Notes under the pieces: model-generated
What the model was told of the DNA's origin: nothing
Database searches by the model: none
Seen by the model: the letters and a program-made list of their open reading frames with translations, nothing else
Shown: one piece after another, positions 12,171-23,192 of the stretch
How positions within the stretch are numbered: the stretch's first letter is position 1
How the letters are laid out: each line of letters opens with the position of its first letter
Translations under genes and position numbers: made by a program
Assembly: GCA_036346355.1 (NCBI GenBank)
Contig: CM070572.1
Span: 58,130,256-58,194,255, forward strand
Origin: Rhipidocladum racemiflorum
Lineage: Eukaryota > Streptophyta > Magnoliopsida > Poales > Poaceae
Length of the DNA stretch: 64,000 bases
Direction: 5' to 3'

Positions 12171-13809
12171 GTCGCTGTTGTTGCTCAGCATCTCGTTCAC
12201 ACTTACTTGGTCACTTAATTAGTTAATCATTTACTTAATTCAATACTTAATTAATTAGTCACTTATTTTAATCACATTTGCTAGCCTGGCTGCTCAGCAA
12301 GAACCTGCCTAGCTACCGGTCTACAGTATCTGCTGCCGAGCATGCTAGCGAGGTGCTACGATATGAGAGCGCAACAGGTAACACGTGCCACTTGTCGCTA
12401 CTTCTACAATCGAGAATAGAGTTTTATAAATTTGTTCATACGGACAAAATATGCAAGAAAGACGTGTCTGAGAAAAAAAAGCTTAGGCTTCGCACACCTT
12501 AACAGGCAAACCTAACAGTGTCTTTCCATCAAAATAGACTCATCAGTCCTAAATGATCTGGTCATCATGCATCTGACGCCAAGCATCCGTGCCGTACTTA
12601 ACTTAACCAGCTGAAAATAGTACCAAACCTACCAATCAATCACGAGGCAACGACCCAGCACTCCGACCCAACTCCAGAACCGTGTGCCGGGGCCATGTGA
12701 GCCATACATGCTCCGCGGCGGCGTTTTTCCTTTCGGCAGCGCGGCACAACGGAAACAAAGGACGGCTGCTCGATGGGGAAATAAGCAAATCTCTCCCTGC
12801 GCTCTACGCACACGTGTCACTTCTCGCAACGCAACCATGTGATCCATGTCTTAGTTCAGAGCTAATTTTATAACGTCTAAGTTTACATTAATTACTATAA
12901 ATTTTTAGGTAATGTTTATTTTGTTACCATAACTGTGACATGTCATATTTTCTTAGCCTCATATCCTACACATTATGTACTCAAATTGTTTCGTCAAAGT
13001 TAGCCACATTTGTGACGCTGGTACAAAAGGTATGGCAAACTACATCTACCTAAAATTAATTACAGGTTACAATAAAATTAGTTTTAAATCAAACATTTCC
13101 TTAGTCAACTTGATGTCCTCCGGGCTGTCACCACTTCGACGAAATCAAACTCGCGCGAAACTAAGATCCTATTTAGTAGAGTTTCAGATCCTAGATTTAT
13201 CTCAAATCTAAAACTTGTAGGCTAAAATAGAGTGAATTAAGTTTTTTTTTTCTAAAATGTAAACAAGCTAACCCACCTAAACACTCTTAATATACATACA
13301 ACTTTAGCTCCATAAATTTAATGAAGCTAGGAATACCCAGCTTTATCAGATCCACAAATCTAACGAAGTCCCCACGCTAAATATTTATCTACGTGTCCTC
13401 TGTCTGGCCTGAATTTGGGGGAGCAGCTTTAGGTCGCAACTGTGTATGCGATCGATCAATCGATGGAAGGAAGAACATGCGCATGCACAAGCTTAGGTTG
13501 TGAAGTGCGGTCGGTGTATGCGGTGCCCCCCGGGCCCACATGCATGGGCGTGTATGGCTGGCTGTGTATCCTAGCAGAGCTAACGTTAGGTGCCGCGGAT
13601 ACGAGCGGCAAATGGAGCGACACGTCGCGGGCGCGTGGATCGATCCGTCAAACGAAGCGGAGACACACTGCGTACACCGCGTATATCTTTCATCATGTTC
13701 TCCTTGACTCCTTGCATATCCTCCTCCTGCCTGTGCATGCTCGCGCGTACTTGTCAGTTGCCACTGCATGCTTATGCCCGACTTCCAGAAGGCTTCGACT
13801 GTGTATCAG
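12171..13809. other. Intergenic, no supported gene
   Basis: The sequence is of mixed composition, with a GC-richer patch at 12680-12840 and another at 13440-13760. The open frames here are short, overlap on opposite strands and show no domain, so I do not call genes. Positions 13160-13380 are AT-rich and may be a decayed MITE, but I found no clean terminal repeats. Confidence 0.5.
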
Positions 13810-14374
13810 TAGGGATGAAAATGGATCGGATATGGGCGAATATTGCTCTTTCTGTATCCTAATACATATTTTTTTTCAGATTCAGAATCGGATACGGGCT
13901 AGCCGGATACGGATACGAATCCAGGTTATTCGGGATACAGATACGGGACGGATATAATGCACGTATATATAAAGTAATATATGTTGAATTAAACCGTACG
14001 AGTACATAACTATAGCAGTAAGTTGTGTATCAATCAAACCTAATAGACGTCATAGAAAGAATATGCTACTTTAGGATCAATAAAATCATCTAATTGCCAA
14101 TAAAAATGGGCTAATATTGAAAAAAAATATGACGAAATGGATTGGATGTTGCTGATATCCGAATAGGAAATATCCGGTTATCCGATCCGAATAGGAAATA
14201 TCCGGATATCCGAATAGAAAATATTCGAATATCCGGATCCGATACTGTATCCGCCGGATACTAAAGACTCCAAATCCGGATCCAGTCGGATAGCTATATT
14301 CGGGATACAGATCGGGTTTTAAGAGGATTTGGGATCGGATCGGGCGGATATTTTCTGTCCTGTTTTCACCCCTA
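13810..14374. mobile_element. Ac/Ds-like hAT non-autonomous element
   Basis: A 565-bp segment begins TAGGGATGAAAATGG and ends TTTTCACCCCTA, an imperfect terminal inverted repeat of the Ac/Ds type. The interior is packed with GGATATCCG, GGATACGGATACG and related words in both orientations, which are typical subterminal repeats. The 8 bases on each side (TGTATCAG and GCATGCAG) share only CAG, so the target-site duplication has decayed or the element has been altered. It has no coding capacity. A related partial copy lies at 61880-61985. Confidence 0.75.
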
Positions 14375-14502
14375 GCATGCAGTAGTGCAGCAATTAAGTT
14401 GTTGTTAGGGTGATAACGAATCGGATGCGGTCGTATGCATACCGGCTAATTTAAAGAGGGAAGCTCTTTCACTATACACTAGATTCAATACAGAATAAAT
14501 TC

Positions 14503-14503
<1 letters not shown>

Positions 14504-14552
<49 letters not shown>
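14504..14552. repeat. (TA)n microsatellite
   Basis: About 49 bp of uninterrupted TA repeats lie between two small transposable elements. Its length is likely variable between individuals. Confidence 0.95.
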
Positions 14553-14557
<5 letters not shown>

Positions 14558-14586
14558 TATCCAATAGATCAGGTCAACGAGCTGTA

Positions 14587-14834
14587 CTCCCTTCATTCCT
14601 GAATAGATAACATTCTATGTTCTTTCACTTCCACCAAGTCACATATACAAATCTATCTTCACTATATCTTTAGATGGTATATCTTACTCTACTTTATAAT
14701 GATATTGGAAATAGCCAAAGGGAATAGGTATATAAAGAAAAATGGTAAAAAAAAATCACCTCGAAATTATAGAATGACATGTAGTTAAAACAAAATTTGA
14801 AAACTAGAACGTTATGTATTCGTGATGGAGGGAG
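14587..14834. mobile_element. Stowaway-like MITE (Tc1/mariner)
   Basis: The 248-bp element begins CTCCCTTCATTCCTGAATAG and ends in an inverted copy, TATTCGTGATGGAGGGAG. TA precedes it at 14585-14586; the TA after it appears mutated to TG. It is AT-rich and non-coding. Such MITEs are moved by mariner-type transposases supplied in trans. Confidence 0.8.
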
Positions 14835-15913
14835 TGTGTGTGTGTATACTTCTCTAGTAGTAAAGCAGTAGAAATGTTCTTAACAAATCAATAACTAGAT
14901 TTGATTTCTATTATACATCATACATACATACATACATACATATATATATACACACATAATACAAATATGTACAGTATGGCGTATGCAGACCCGGGTTTGT
15001 GCCTTCTTTTCCAGCAAAGCAAACTGTCGTTGTGGCTAACTACCGGATGTCCAGTCTACTGGTATAGTTTACATATGGTTGTTGTTGAACATATCCAACT
15101 TCATTTTCTCAAAGCTTTTTATTTCACACGCATGTACGGATACGGTTTCTGACGGCTGACGCGGTTCATCGACGGTCGGCAAATTTGAACGTTCTGGAAG
15201 CGGAGTCCGTCCTGCCGCGCGCGGCTATATATATATATGTAATATGTTGCCGTTGCCCGTTCCTATCACTAGCTACGTACGTACCTCCGGTTGCATTAAT
15301 GGCGGGTCCACCCCATCTCTGACCTGCCCGGACGATCGTCGTCGCTGCGTGCGTCATCTCCTTTGCAGCAGTGCACTAGCTGCGGCAATGGTTGGCGCCG
15401 GATAAGCTGAGCTAATTAAGCATAGCCACACGGCTTTCTGCAACGCATTCACTCGCGCATCGATCCATGGACTCTTCTTCTTCCTCTTTGGTCGGCAATG
15501 TATGGCGAGCTAGGGTTACGACGACATTCTTGTTTGGCGACCTTGAATTCCGTGCCAATCCCTTTCCATTTGCAGGAGAGACTAGCTAGCAGCTCGATCG
15601 ATTTCCTTCTGCATTTTTCATGTGTTGCGATCAGGGTTAAGCAAGTGCGCTGGTCAATGGCCGGCCGGTGGTTGTAGATAGATGGATGACGAGCTCGAGG
15701 CCGACTGATCGAATGAATTAAGAGACATTTAACCTAGCTAGCTACGTACAGTACTACGTGATAAAGCTAGTGACCATGGACAGATAGGGTTGACAAAGGA
15801 TGAGCCAAGATTCTTTACGGTACTTGGTGTGTAATAGTGTCCCTGGACTCTTAATTTGGGGGCTTCGCTTCGGAACATATGCCCGTGTTTCTTCGTACAT
15901 GATTGGATCGATC
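14835..15913. other. Intergenic, low-repeat sequence
   Basis: A (CATA)n/(TA)n tract lies at 14920-14950. From about 15130 to 15800 the sequence is GC-richer and looks single-copy, with ATATATATA at 15225 and CTAGCTACGTACGTACC at about 15271. This patch could be the promoter or exon of an undetected short or non-coding transcript, but I cannot support a coding frame. Confidence 0.4.
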
Positions 15914-15921
15914 ATTGCGAC

Positions 15922-16087
15922 CAGGGGCGGATTTAGGTCCCGGGCAGAGTAGGCTGTAGTCCAGGGTCTAGTACCGAAAGCCCACTAAAATTCTACGAAA
16001 AATTATTAAAAAATCATTGAAAATAAATATTTAATATAAGATTAGCTGGTCCAGTCCGGGGCTTAGACCTAAGCTAGCTCCGCCCTG
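15922..16087. mobile_element. hAT MITE with perfect 8-bp TSD
   Basis: The 166-bp element starts CAGGGGCGGATTTAGG and ends CTAGCTCCGCCCTG, which are imperfect inverted copies. Identical ATTGCGAC octamers flank it at 15914-15921 and 16088-16095. The 8-bp duplication and CAGGG ends identify the hAT superfamily. The intact duplication suggests a fairly recent insertion. It has no coding capacity. Confidence 0.92.
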
Positions 16088-16525
16088 ATTGCGACGATAT
16101 ATATGGAATTAACTTGAGTACGTGCTGCAGCGCCACTGATTGATTGATTGATTAATTAGCACTTTAGCATCTGGAGAAAAGGGATAAAATTCGGCTAAGC
16201 TACAGCGTTTTCCTGATTCTTTATGTTTATCCATCGCCCGGGTATATGTATAAATTAATGGAAGTATCTTTTGTTTGTCAGTTTGTGTTAATTTTCGTAG
16301 TGGCTACATAGCTAACTAGGTGGCGGCCTTCAGCACTGCCAAGTGCCATGGGATCGAGCATGCATGAGGTGCCACTTGTTGGCATAATAGCAAAATGAAA
16401 TATACGCAACAAATAAAAGCAAAATGAAGATAAATATAAGGTCAACTGTGTTGCTACTTGTTTTCAAGATATGAAAGGCAATAAATAACTAGCTACGTAC
16501 ATTTAACACTAGCTCTTAGAAAATA
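16088..16525. other. Intergenic, nothing supported
   Basis: AT-rich sequence with a short (TTGA)n run at about 16139-16154. No gene, RNA or element ends are recognised. Confidence 0.5.
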
Positions 16526-16735
16526 CTCCATCTGTTTCCGACTAAATGTTATTCTAACTTTTAAATTTTATTTTTAAATATTTATATCATTCTATAATTT
16601 TAAAGTAATTTGTATCTTTTTTTTCTTTATATGCCCCTTCCCTTTATCTTTTTTAAATGTCATTTAGTACCATAAATAGAGAGATAATACACTCTCTTAT
16701 AGATATGTCTCGGTGATGTAAAGGGATAAAGGGAG
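16526..16735. mobile_element. Stowaway-like MITE, TSD TA
   Basis: The 210-bp element begins CTCCATCTGTTTCCGACTAA and ends AAAGGGATAAAGGGAG, with TA on both sides (16524-16525 and 16736-16737). Its interior is AT-rich and non-coding. The same end type occurs at 14587. Confidence 0.8.
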
Positions 16736-16737
16736 TA

Positions 16738-17614
16738 TGTCATCAATTTTGGTTCCACAAGATAGTAGAGTAATTCAATTCCATGAAACGGCTACATGCA
16801 TTTTGGAATGATTTTCAATGGAATTGTACGATGACTTACTACATACAGTCAATTTGAAGGTGGGATTCAAAATCTTTCGTGATATCAGGTGAGCAGCCTT
16901 CTGGTGTATTATAACGTTGTCGTGGTTAAGCTTGTGGGTTAAAAAATCGTTACCCTTCCTAAAAATAAAGACATGTAGCTCTTTCTACGTATTCTCATTC
17001 TTTTTCAAAACTTCTTGAAGCAACTTGGACTGTTATTTTCTGTTCTTAATTACTCCTAAGAATTGAGAGTAAGCATGGCCGAGTAAAAAAGAGTACATTT
17101 TCTTCAAAAACAATTAATGTGAAAACAACCCGAGCGTGTTGTTCCATGTAATTAATTAACATCTTCTGATTAACAACCTTGTACAACTCCCTATTCCTTT
17201 ACTCATAATCATCTTTTCAGAATTACTCGTACTCAATAAATTAGGAAGGATTGATCTAGGCAGTTTCTCTCGAAATTAGTCCTATAAACAACACTAGATC
17301 AAAAAGAGAGAGATAGAGATCTCTTTCTACCCCAACCAGAGCAAGCTTGTCATTCAAATTTACGATGGAGGGAGTAATTAAGAAATGATGTAATAAAAAT
17401 TATACATGCAGTTCATATCTTCGGCGGGGAAATGACCTGAGATCTTTTTTTACCACTGCATAGATTTTGTTGTGTGTGACGTTGGTCATATGTGTCATTC
17501 ATATCGATCTTTAGTTTTTTAGTCGAACAGTTGTAGTCCATTTATTAATTTACCATAGTGCATTGACGTGAAGAAAAAAAAAAATTGCTATCCGATCTGT
17601 AACCTGAGTGTACA
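16738..17614. other. Intergenic, possible MITE remnants
   Basis: AT-rich sequence. GATGGAGGGAGTA near 17365 looks like a single Stowaway end, but a partner end is not clear. No gene is supported. Confidence 0.4.
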
Positions 17615-18318
17615 TAACACTACTACAAAATAGCACAGAAGTAACACCCTATTTTGACGGTTTTTTTGGAACCGTCACAAATAGAATTATCAGTGACGAT
17701 TTTAAAATTCCAAATGGCGGGAGCACTATTTGTGACGGTTTTTATTTGAAACCGCCATAAATAATACATTATTTATGACGGTTTTGAGCTAAAACCATCA
17801 CAAAAAATTATGAATATTTGTGGTGGTTTTAGCCAAAAACCGCCAATGATAATATTAGTATCTGTCACGGTTTTTGGCTAAAATCGTCACTGATAGTATT
17901 ATCTGTGGCAGTTTTAGTTTAAAACCGTCATAAATAAATATTCCGCATGGTTAGTCAAAACATCATAACTTTTGACTCATAATTCCGATCGGGACGTTTT
18001 TGTACTTTCTAGAATCAGCACGATGAGCTCTCCAATTTTTCTTTTGGGCAACAAGTCTAATTTGGTTTGCAAATAGAAATCTGAACACGTTTGGTAAAAT
18101 GGCCATAACTTTTGGCTCATTGGAAAGTCCAAAAATTAGTAGGTCTTTCAATGATGATTTGCGTAAGTACGAGCGCGGCGACAGAATTAAAAAAAAAATG
18201 TCGTTTAGGCCCTCAAAATGGCCTCCGAAGTTTTGTACACGTTTCGGAGTATGACAACACTAAAATCGATGTCTAGGTGCTCTGTGGGGTTAAAAGGAGA
18301 GGGACGCTTCACACGTCA

Positions 18319-18436
18319 CATGCGATCATACCAGCACTAAAGCATTGGATCCTATAAGAACTCTGAAGTTAAGTGTGCTTGGGTGAGAGTAATACTAGGA
18401 TGGGTGACCTCTTGGGAAGTTAAATCCGCTAGATCC
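18319..18436 (+). pseudogene. 5S rRNA pseudogene (near full length)
   Basis: The sequence runs from ATGCGATCATACCAGCACTA through TGAAGTTAAGTGTGCTTGGG to GGATGGGTGACCTCTTGGGA. It follows the plant 5S rRNA order, including the internal pol III control regions. Changes such as GCATTGGATCCTATAAG in place of the usual CACCGGATCCCATCAG, and a lost 3' end, mark it as a pseudogene. It lies inside the mini-CACTA at 17618-18780 and is not part of a 5S tandem array. Confidence 0.9.
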
Positions 18437-18513
18437 CGTTAGAACATAGAAGTTGTGTGCTTGGGCGAGAGTCGGGAGTAGTACTAGGATGGGTTGACGC
18501 ATTGCATGAAGTT
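18432..18513 (+). pseudogene. Second, partial 5S rRNA pseudogene in tandem
   Basis: Directly after the first copy, GATCCCGTTAGAACATAGAA to GTACTAGGATGGGTTGACGC repeats the 5S interior, followed by GCATTGCATGAAGT, which resembles the 5S 3' end. The first ~40 bases of 5S are missing and an insertion lies in the GAGAGTCGGGAGTAGTACT part. The head-to-tail order suggests capture from a 5S array with deletion of the spacer, or duplication within the element. Confidence 0.8.
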
Positions 18514-18783
18514 GCTAGAACTGACACAAATGATTTTTTTTAAAGTAGTGATATAAGTATTTGTGGCGGCAGTTTTTTTGATAAAACCACCACAGATAAT
18601 ATGAGTATTTTAGTCTGTGGAGGTTTTAGTGAAAAATCGCCACTGATAGTATTATCTGTGGCGATTTTAAAACCGCCACTGATAATCCTTGATTATCAGT
18701 GGCACCTAATTTGTGACGGTTTGAAAACCATCACTAATGTTAGTTAAAAACCGCCACTAATGATGATTTTTGTACTAGTGTAA

Positions 18784-19158
18784 GTAAATAATAAATGAAG
18801 TATGTCAACTATTACTCACTAATGATGTAACGTTGTTCCTGATCTTTCGATGAGAATGATAATATTTGATTTGGGAGGAATTGACTTGGATGATCTGATT
18901 ACAACATCCAATGACGATGCACCTTAGCAATCACTAAACCAACTCCAAAAGGTTATTGACCTTGCCGTGGGCATGATCAACCTGAACATGAGGTTCAATT
19001 CCTGCAAGCAATCGAAGAACAAGCAAGAACAAAGCAAAAGCAATTTAAAATTGCAAATAAGGATTGAGGTTCGTGAATATATAGAAATCACAAAGGTGGG
19101 GTTCTGCAAAATGTTAGTAGCGACATGAAACAAACCAACATGCACATTTGCAATCAAA
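18784..19158 (-). other. Left continuation of the gypsy-like element interrupted by LTR B
   Basis: No complete gene. The sequence at 19100-19163 would join the minus-strand gag-like frame at 21387 if LTR B and one TSD were removed. This suggests that the gag-carrying element extends leftwards to at least about 18900. Confidence 0.45.
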
Positions 19159-19163
19159 TCAAT

Positions 19164-21381
19164 TGTAACACCCCGGCATCTAGTATGCCCTGGATGTCAC
19201 CAAACATAGACTAAACAACATCTAAATACCACATCTAAAGGTAAATTACAGCAAAGGAGTACATGCAAAAACCGAAAATTTTGGCAGCATCTCCTTTGTT
19301 TTTCCATGGTACGGAGCATCAACAATAATATCATAATGAGAAGCATCTAAAGCAGCAATAACAGGTAACATAGCAACTATTTAAGTCTAGCATAATGAAT
19401 TTAACCACTCCATGATCTAAAACGAAGTAAATAATATGATCAAGCACACAAATAAGTCATACTCCAAGTTCTCAACACATTAACTTATAATCATAACTAC
19501 GAATGGCAAAATTGTATATATCTTAATGAGTGAAACTTTGTGATGATGTGCCATTAAGCCCCTTTCTCGCATGTCGGTTTCATGGTACCTAAAAACAACA
19601 TAAAACACAAGCGTGAGTTCATCACTCAGCAAGTATATCGCAATAGGTCATAAAGAATAAATCAAGGCCAACAACAATACATACCATACTTTAACATCAT
19701 GATCAAATCATAATTTCATCCACAACATCATAGCCATGACCAAGCACATTGTTCACAACTCATTTTCATCATCATGTATGCAATGCAATGCGATGCACAT
19801 GTCTCCTGGAAGCATATACCGGTATTGCTGAGTGCACACCCGTCGGCGTGCACCCTCTTCCCCCTTCCATCCTGTAGATGGAGAGTGCCTACGCATCACT
19901 TCCACTCACCACGTGGGTGGAATCACGAGGTAGGTCTTACAACCATGGCGCTCCGGATTAGTCATAACATTCTCACCGACCTTACCGGACTAGTTATGAC
20001 GTTCTCACCGACCGGGCCAGCTTTCATGACATGTATGCAACATATGCCATAAACATAAACAACTTGCATCAAACCAAACTAAACATGGCATAGCATCATA
20101 TTAATCCATTTTCATCGTGACATGGGCAAGCACTAATCATAGCAAGATATCACAACATGTAATCATGACAAGATAGCACATCATGTAAATAATTTGCACC
20201 TAGTCTCAATTATCAACATTCAACACGCTACCCATTACAATACACTTGCCTTAACCTCGGGTGACGGATTGGCGAGAGGTTGAGGGCACTCCCGGGGTCA
20301 CACCATCTGCACATAGAGACCACACACTCAAAACGTGCCCACAAAACAGTACCCACTCGCTCATCTACCCCGACTTCGCAAACTACTCCCAAAATTGAAA
20401 AACAGAGAATCTGTCCCGCCGGGACAGCAGGCTTCAAACTAGCATAACTTGGGTTATAGGACTCCAAATCAAGTAAACGAGTACATCATTGCGAAGCTAA
20501 GGAAATTTTTAGCTTTTTCTAAGTATTGGGAAAAGCTGATTCGGCCTCTAAAATTGTTTAATCTACAGAACAACGTAATCTGTTCCAATCTCGTCATAGT
20601 TTTGAACACGTTCGGTAAAACAACCATAACTTTCAAACGGCTGGGTGGAATTGGACGTTCTTTATGTCCACTGAAAGGTATTGAAGTTACCTACAACTTT
20701 CTTAACAGGCGGCCGACCAAATTCCTAATCTAAGGTCACGAAAACTCAAACCCTAGGTCGACTGCACAATCTGCCCGAAGCAGAGAACGTGGCAAACTCT
20801 AGTTTTCATCTAATCTACCCAATCACAGCACCACCACTTGATCTAAAAGCATCCAAATACCTTATAGCATAGCACCTAGACCAACCCCAAGGATTTCCCT
20901 AGCCATACCTTCGCCCGACGAACGATGAACCGACGAATCTCCTCCCGGTTCACGCGATCTCCTTCCTCGCTCCAAATCCACCGGATCTCCTCGTCGCGAA
21001 GGGCTCCAATGATGAAAACATCGGGTTGGCGAGGCGAGGGGCTCCCCTAGGGCAGCAAGGAAGGTGGAGAGGGGAGGGGAGAGGTGGAGGCGCCATGGGG
21101 GAAGATGGAGAGGAAGGGGAAGGGTGGAGGCGCATGGGGGGCTAGGGGGTGGTGGCTAGGGTTGGGAAAGGGAGTGGGGGGCGCACCAAGGGGTGGGGGC
21201 CAGATTTGGCTGCCCAAAAGTCCCCCCCTTTGGGCCCAAACCCTTCCACCGGAGGCCCAACTCAACCCCCAAGGCCCAAAGTCCCCCGGAGAGGCCCAAA
21301 CACCCGAAAACGGCCCAAAAACACGCTATAAAGTCGTACCAAAATGCCAAATTCTAAAATATCATATTCTGGGGTGTCACA
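19164..21381 (+). mobile_element. Solo LTR B (family alpha), TSD TCAAT
   Basis: A 2218-bp segment starts TGTAACACCCCGGCATCTAG and ends CTGGGGTGTCACA, with TCAAT on both sides (19159-19163 and 21382-21386). It is colinear with LTR A: the GGCAGCATCTCC motif lies near the 5' end (19283), then the AAGCGTGAGTTCATCACTCA segment (about 19610), the GGTGTGACCCCGGGAGTG-like block in reverse (about 20290) and a GC-rich 3' part (about 20960-21310). No gag or pol lies inside. It interrupts the minus-strand gag pseudogene, so it is the younger of the two. Confidence 0.93.
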
Positions 21382-23192
21382 TCAATGGATCGAGAATCTC
21401 TATCAACCATATACTCCCTTTCTTGAAAACTATCATGTGACTAGTGATATGACAATTATCAAATTGATGACATTGTTGCATAGCAAACGAGGGTTTAAAA
21501 TCTGAACAAATGTCAACTCGATGCACTTTATAATACTCTCCTTTCTCACTATGTTTGCCAATAATATGAAAAATCATTCGCGATAACCAAGACAAATCAG
21601 AATGTACAAAAGGTCTCTCCTCTAAATAATTCAAATCACACGGAACATCAAACTCAATGTAACCTAATGTATCTAAAGAAGACATCAATTTCATCTCATC
21701 ATTTTTGCTTGCAATGTAAATGGCATGTTTATTTTCAGCACAAGTGTCTAGTGTTGTAACAAAAGTAACATGTCCATTCACTAGTTGTGTCATGAATATA
21801 AGTGAAGTATTACCACACAACTCTTCTTTATCACAAGAATTAGCAAGCAAATCATCCTGTAACAGAGCAAAATCAGCAATTGGTTCCACTAATAGTTGCT
21901 CTACGATAGCATAATTTGTGGACGGTTTTAGCTCTTCAAAATTATTTTCTCCATGTATAAAATCCATACCTTTTAAATTATCTTGTAAGTTCTCGTCAGC
22001 TGTTGTAGGTGTAACTTCAACTATTATCGCTTCGCTTACACATGAGGCATTACTGATCATTTGTTTCTCCATATGCTCTTCTTCATCATTCTCTCGATGG
22101 TGCTCACTTTTCTGCAATACGTTAGCTACAAAAGAAGGTGCAACAACGGGCGCATCAAATGAAGCTAATGATTCTTTCAAGGATTCAGCAAGCATTTTTT
22201 CAACTCTACAAGTACATTTAATTAATTCTAAAAGAGAACTATATGTTTCATCAAAAAGAACATCCTGAATTTTTTGATTAAGTCCACGTATGAACCTAAG
22301 CTCTGTTGCTTCTTCACCTTCAAGTAAACCACAATGCAACAAATGATTTTGCAATCTCCATAGTATTCCTTAATGCATTTATTTCCTTGTTTCAAGCATT
22401 TGAGTCTAGTATAGAAAAAATCAGTATGATATTCAGGAACATATTCAAATCTCATAAGTATTTTCATGGCCTTTCAATTTTCAGGTTTTCTCTCTTTTCT
22501 ACAAATATGCTTCCACCATGTTAATGCAAATCTAATTAACGCACTAGCAGCAATCCTAATTTTTTTATTTTCATACAAATCATACTTGCCAAATTCTTTG
22601 TCTACTGTTATCTCTCAATTAATATAGGCATCAGGTTCATATTGACCATCAAAAGGTGGAATGGCGAATTTAACCTTACCTAGGGGATCATTATCAACAT
22701 GTACCTGAGGAAACGGTGGCAAAGGTCCTATGCCGATGCGATTGTGGCATAGTTGACGTCGCGCACGAGTATCCAGGTCATAAGCTGCTTCATAAACTCA
22801 CCCTTTTGTTCTTCCACCTCAGCTCCCGAAGCTAGGTTAGCCCTAGTTTGCTTAACCGAAGTGTTGGCGATGTGAGGTTGGGCGGCCGAGGCTGCAGGTC
22901 CGTGCTGGGAATCCAGGGCAGTAATGGGAACCCGTTGAGCATGTAGTATGCCATTTTTGTTGCTTAGAAGACGAGGCGGAGGACTGGAAGTTCCTGGGGC
23001 AGTACCTGCAAGCGTATCAAGTCTAGACAAAATAGTAGCAAGGGTATTGTTAGCAATTCCCTGTGCGGTCTCGATGAATCGGAGACAGTCTTCTTGCAGC
23101 CACATACGCTCATTAGTGAGTCATGCATCCTCACTAAGACCCTCGGTGGTGACCCTTCTCATCCTCTCAAAGTGAGCAACAATGCCCTTTCG
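21377..23192 (-). pseudogene. gypsy-type gag pseudogene of a non-autonomous LTR retrotransposon
   Basis: Reading the minus strand from 23192, the frames resemble grass gypsy gag proteins. There is an N-terminal part with LSRLDTLAG (22728-23105), then a conserved capsid block containing FAIPPFDGQYEPDAYINWE (about 22620-22670), FEYVPEYHTDFFYTRLKCLK (22380-22460) and HCGLLEGEEATELRFIRGLN (about 22270-22340). The rest (to 21377) is a long open frame rich in Glu and Asp of the kind seen in grass gag-like hypothetical proteins, without a protease or reverse transcriptase. Frameshifts at about 22340 and 22480 break it. LTR B lies at its 3' side and LTR C at its 5' side. Confidence 0.7.

Larger units (their letters stand above)
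17618..18780. mobile_element. Non-autonomous CACTA element, TSD TAA, carrying 5S rRNA sequence
   Basis: A 1163-bp element begins CACTACTACAAAATAGC and ends TTTTTGTACTAGTG, giving CACTA-type terminal inverted repeats. TAA flanks it on both sides (17615-17617 and 18781-18783), the 3-bp duplication expected for CACTA. Both ends hold many inverted copies of GACGGTTTT/AAACCGTC and GGCGGTTTT-type motifs, the subterminal binding sites. The middle (about 17940-18540) has a different character and includes two partial 5S rRNA sequences. There is no transposase. Confidence 0.92.

Noticed and set aside
18319..18513. Functional 5S rRNA genes
   Set aside because: Several substitutions in conserved stem positions, a lost 3' end in copy one and a missing 5' end in copy two, and a location inside a transposon.
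21377..22354. A 325-codon minus-strand open frame as a host gene
   Set aside because: It continues directly from gypsy-type gag sequence upstream and is of the type found in gag-like proteins of grass retroelements; its last codons run into LTR B.
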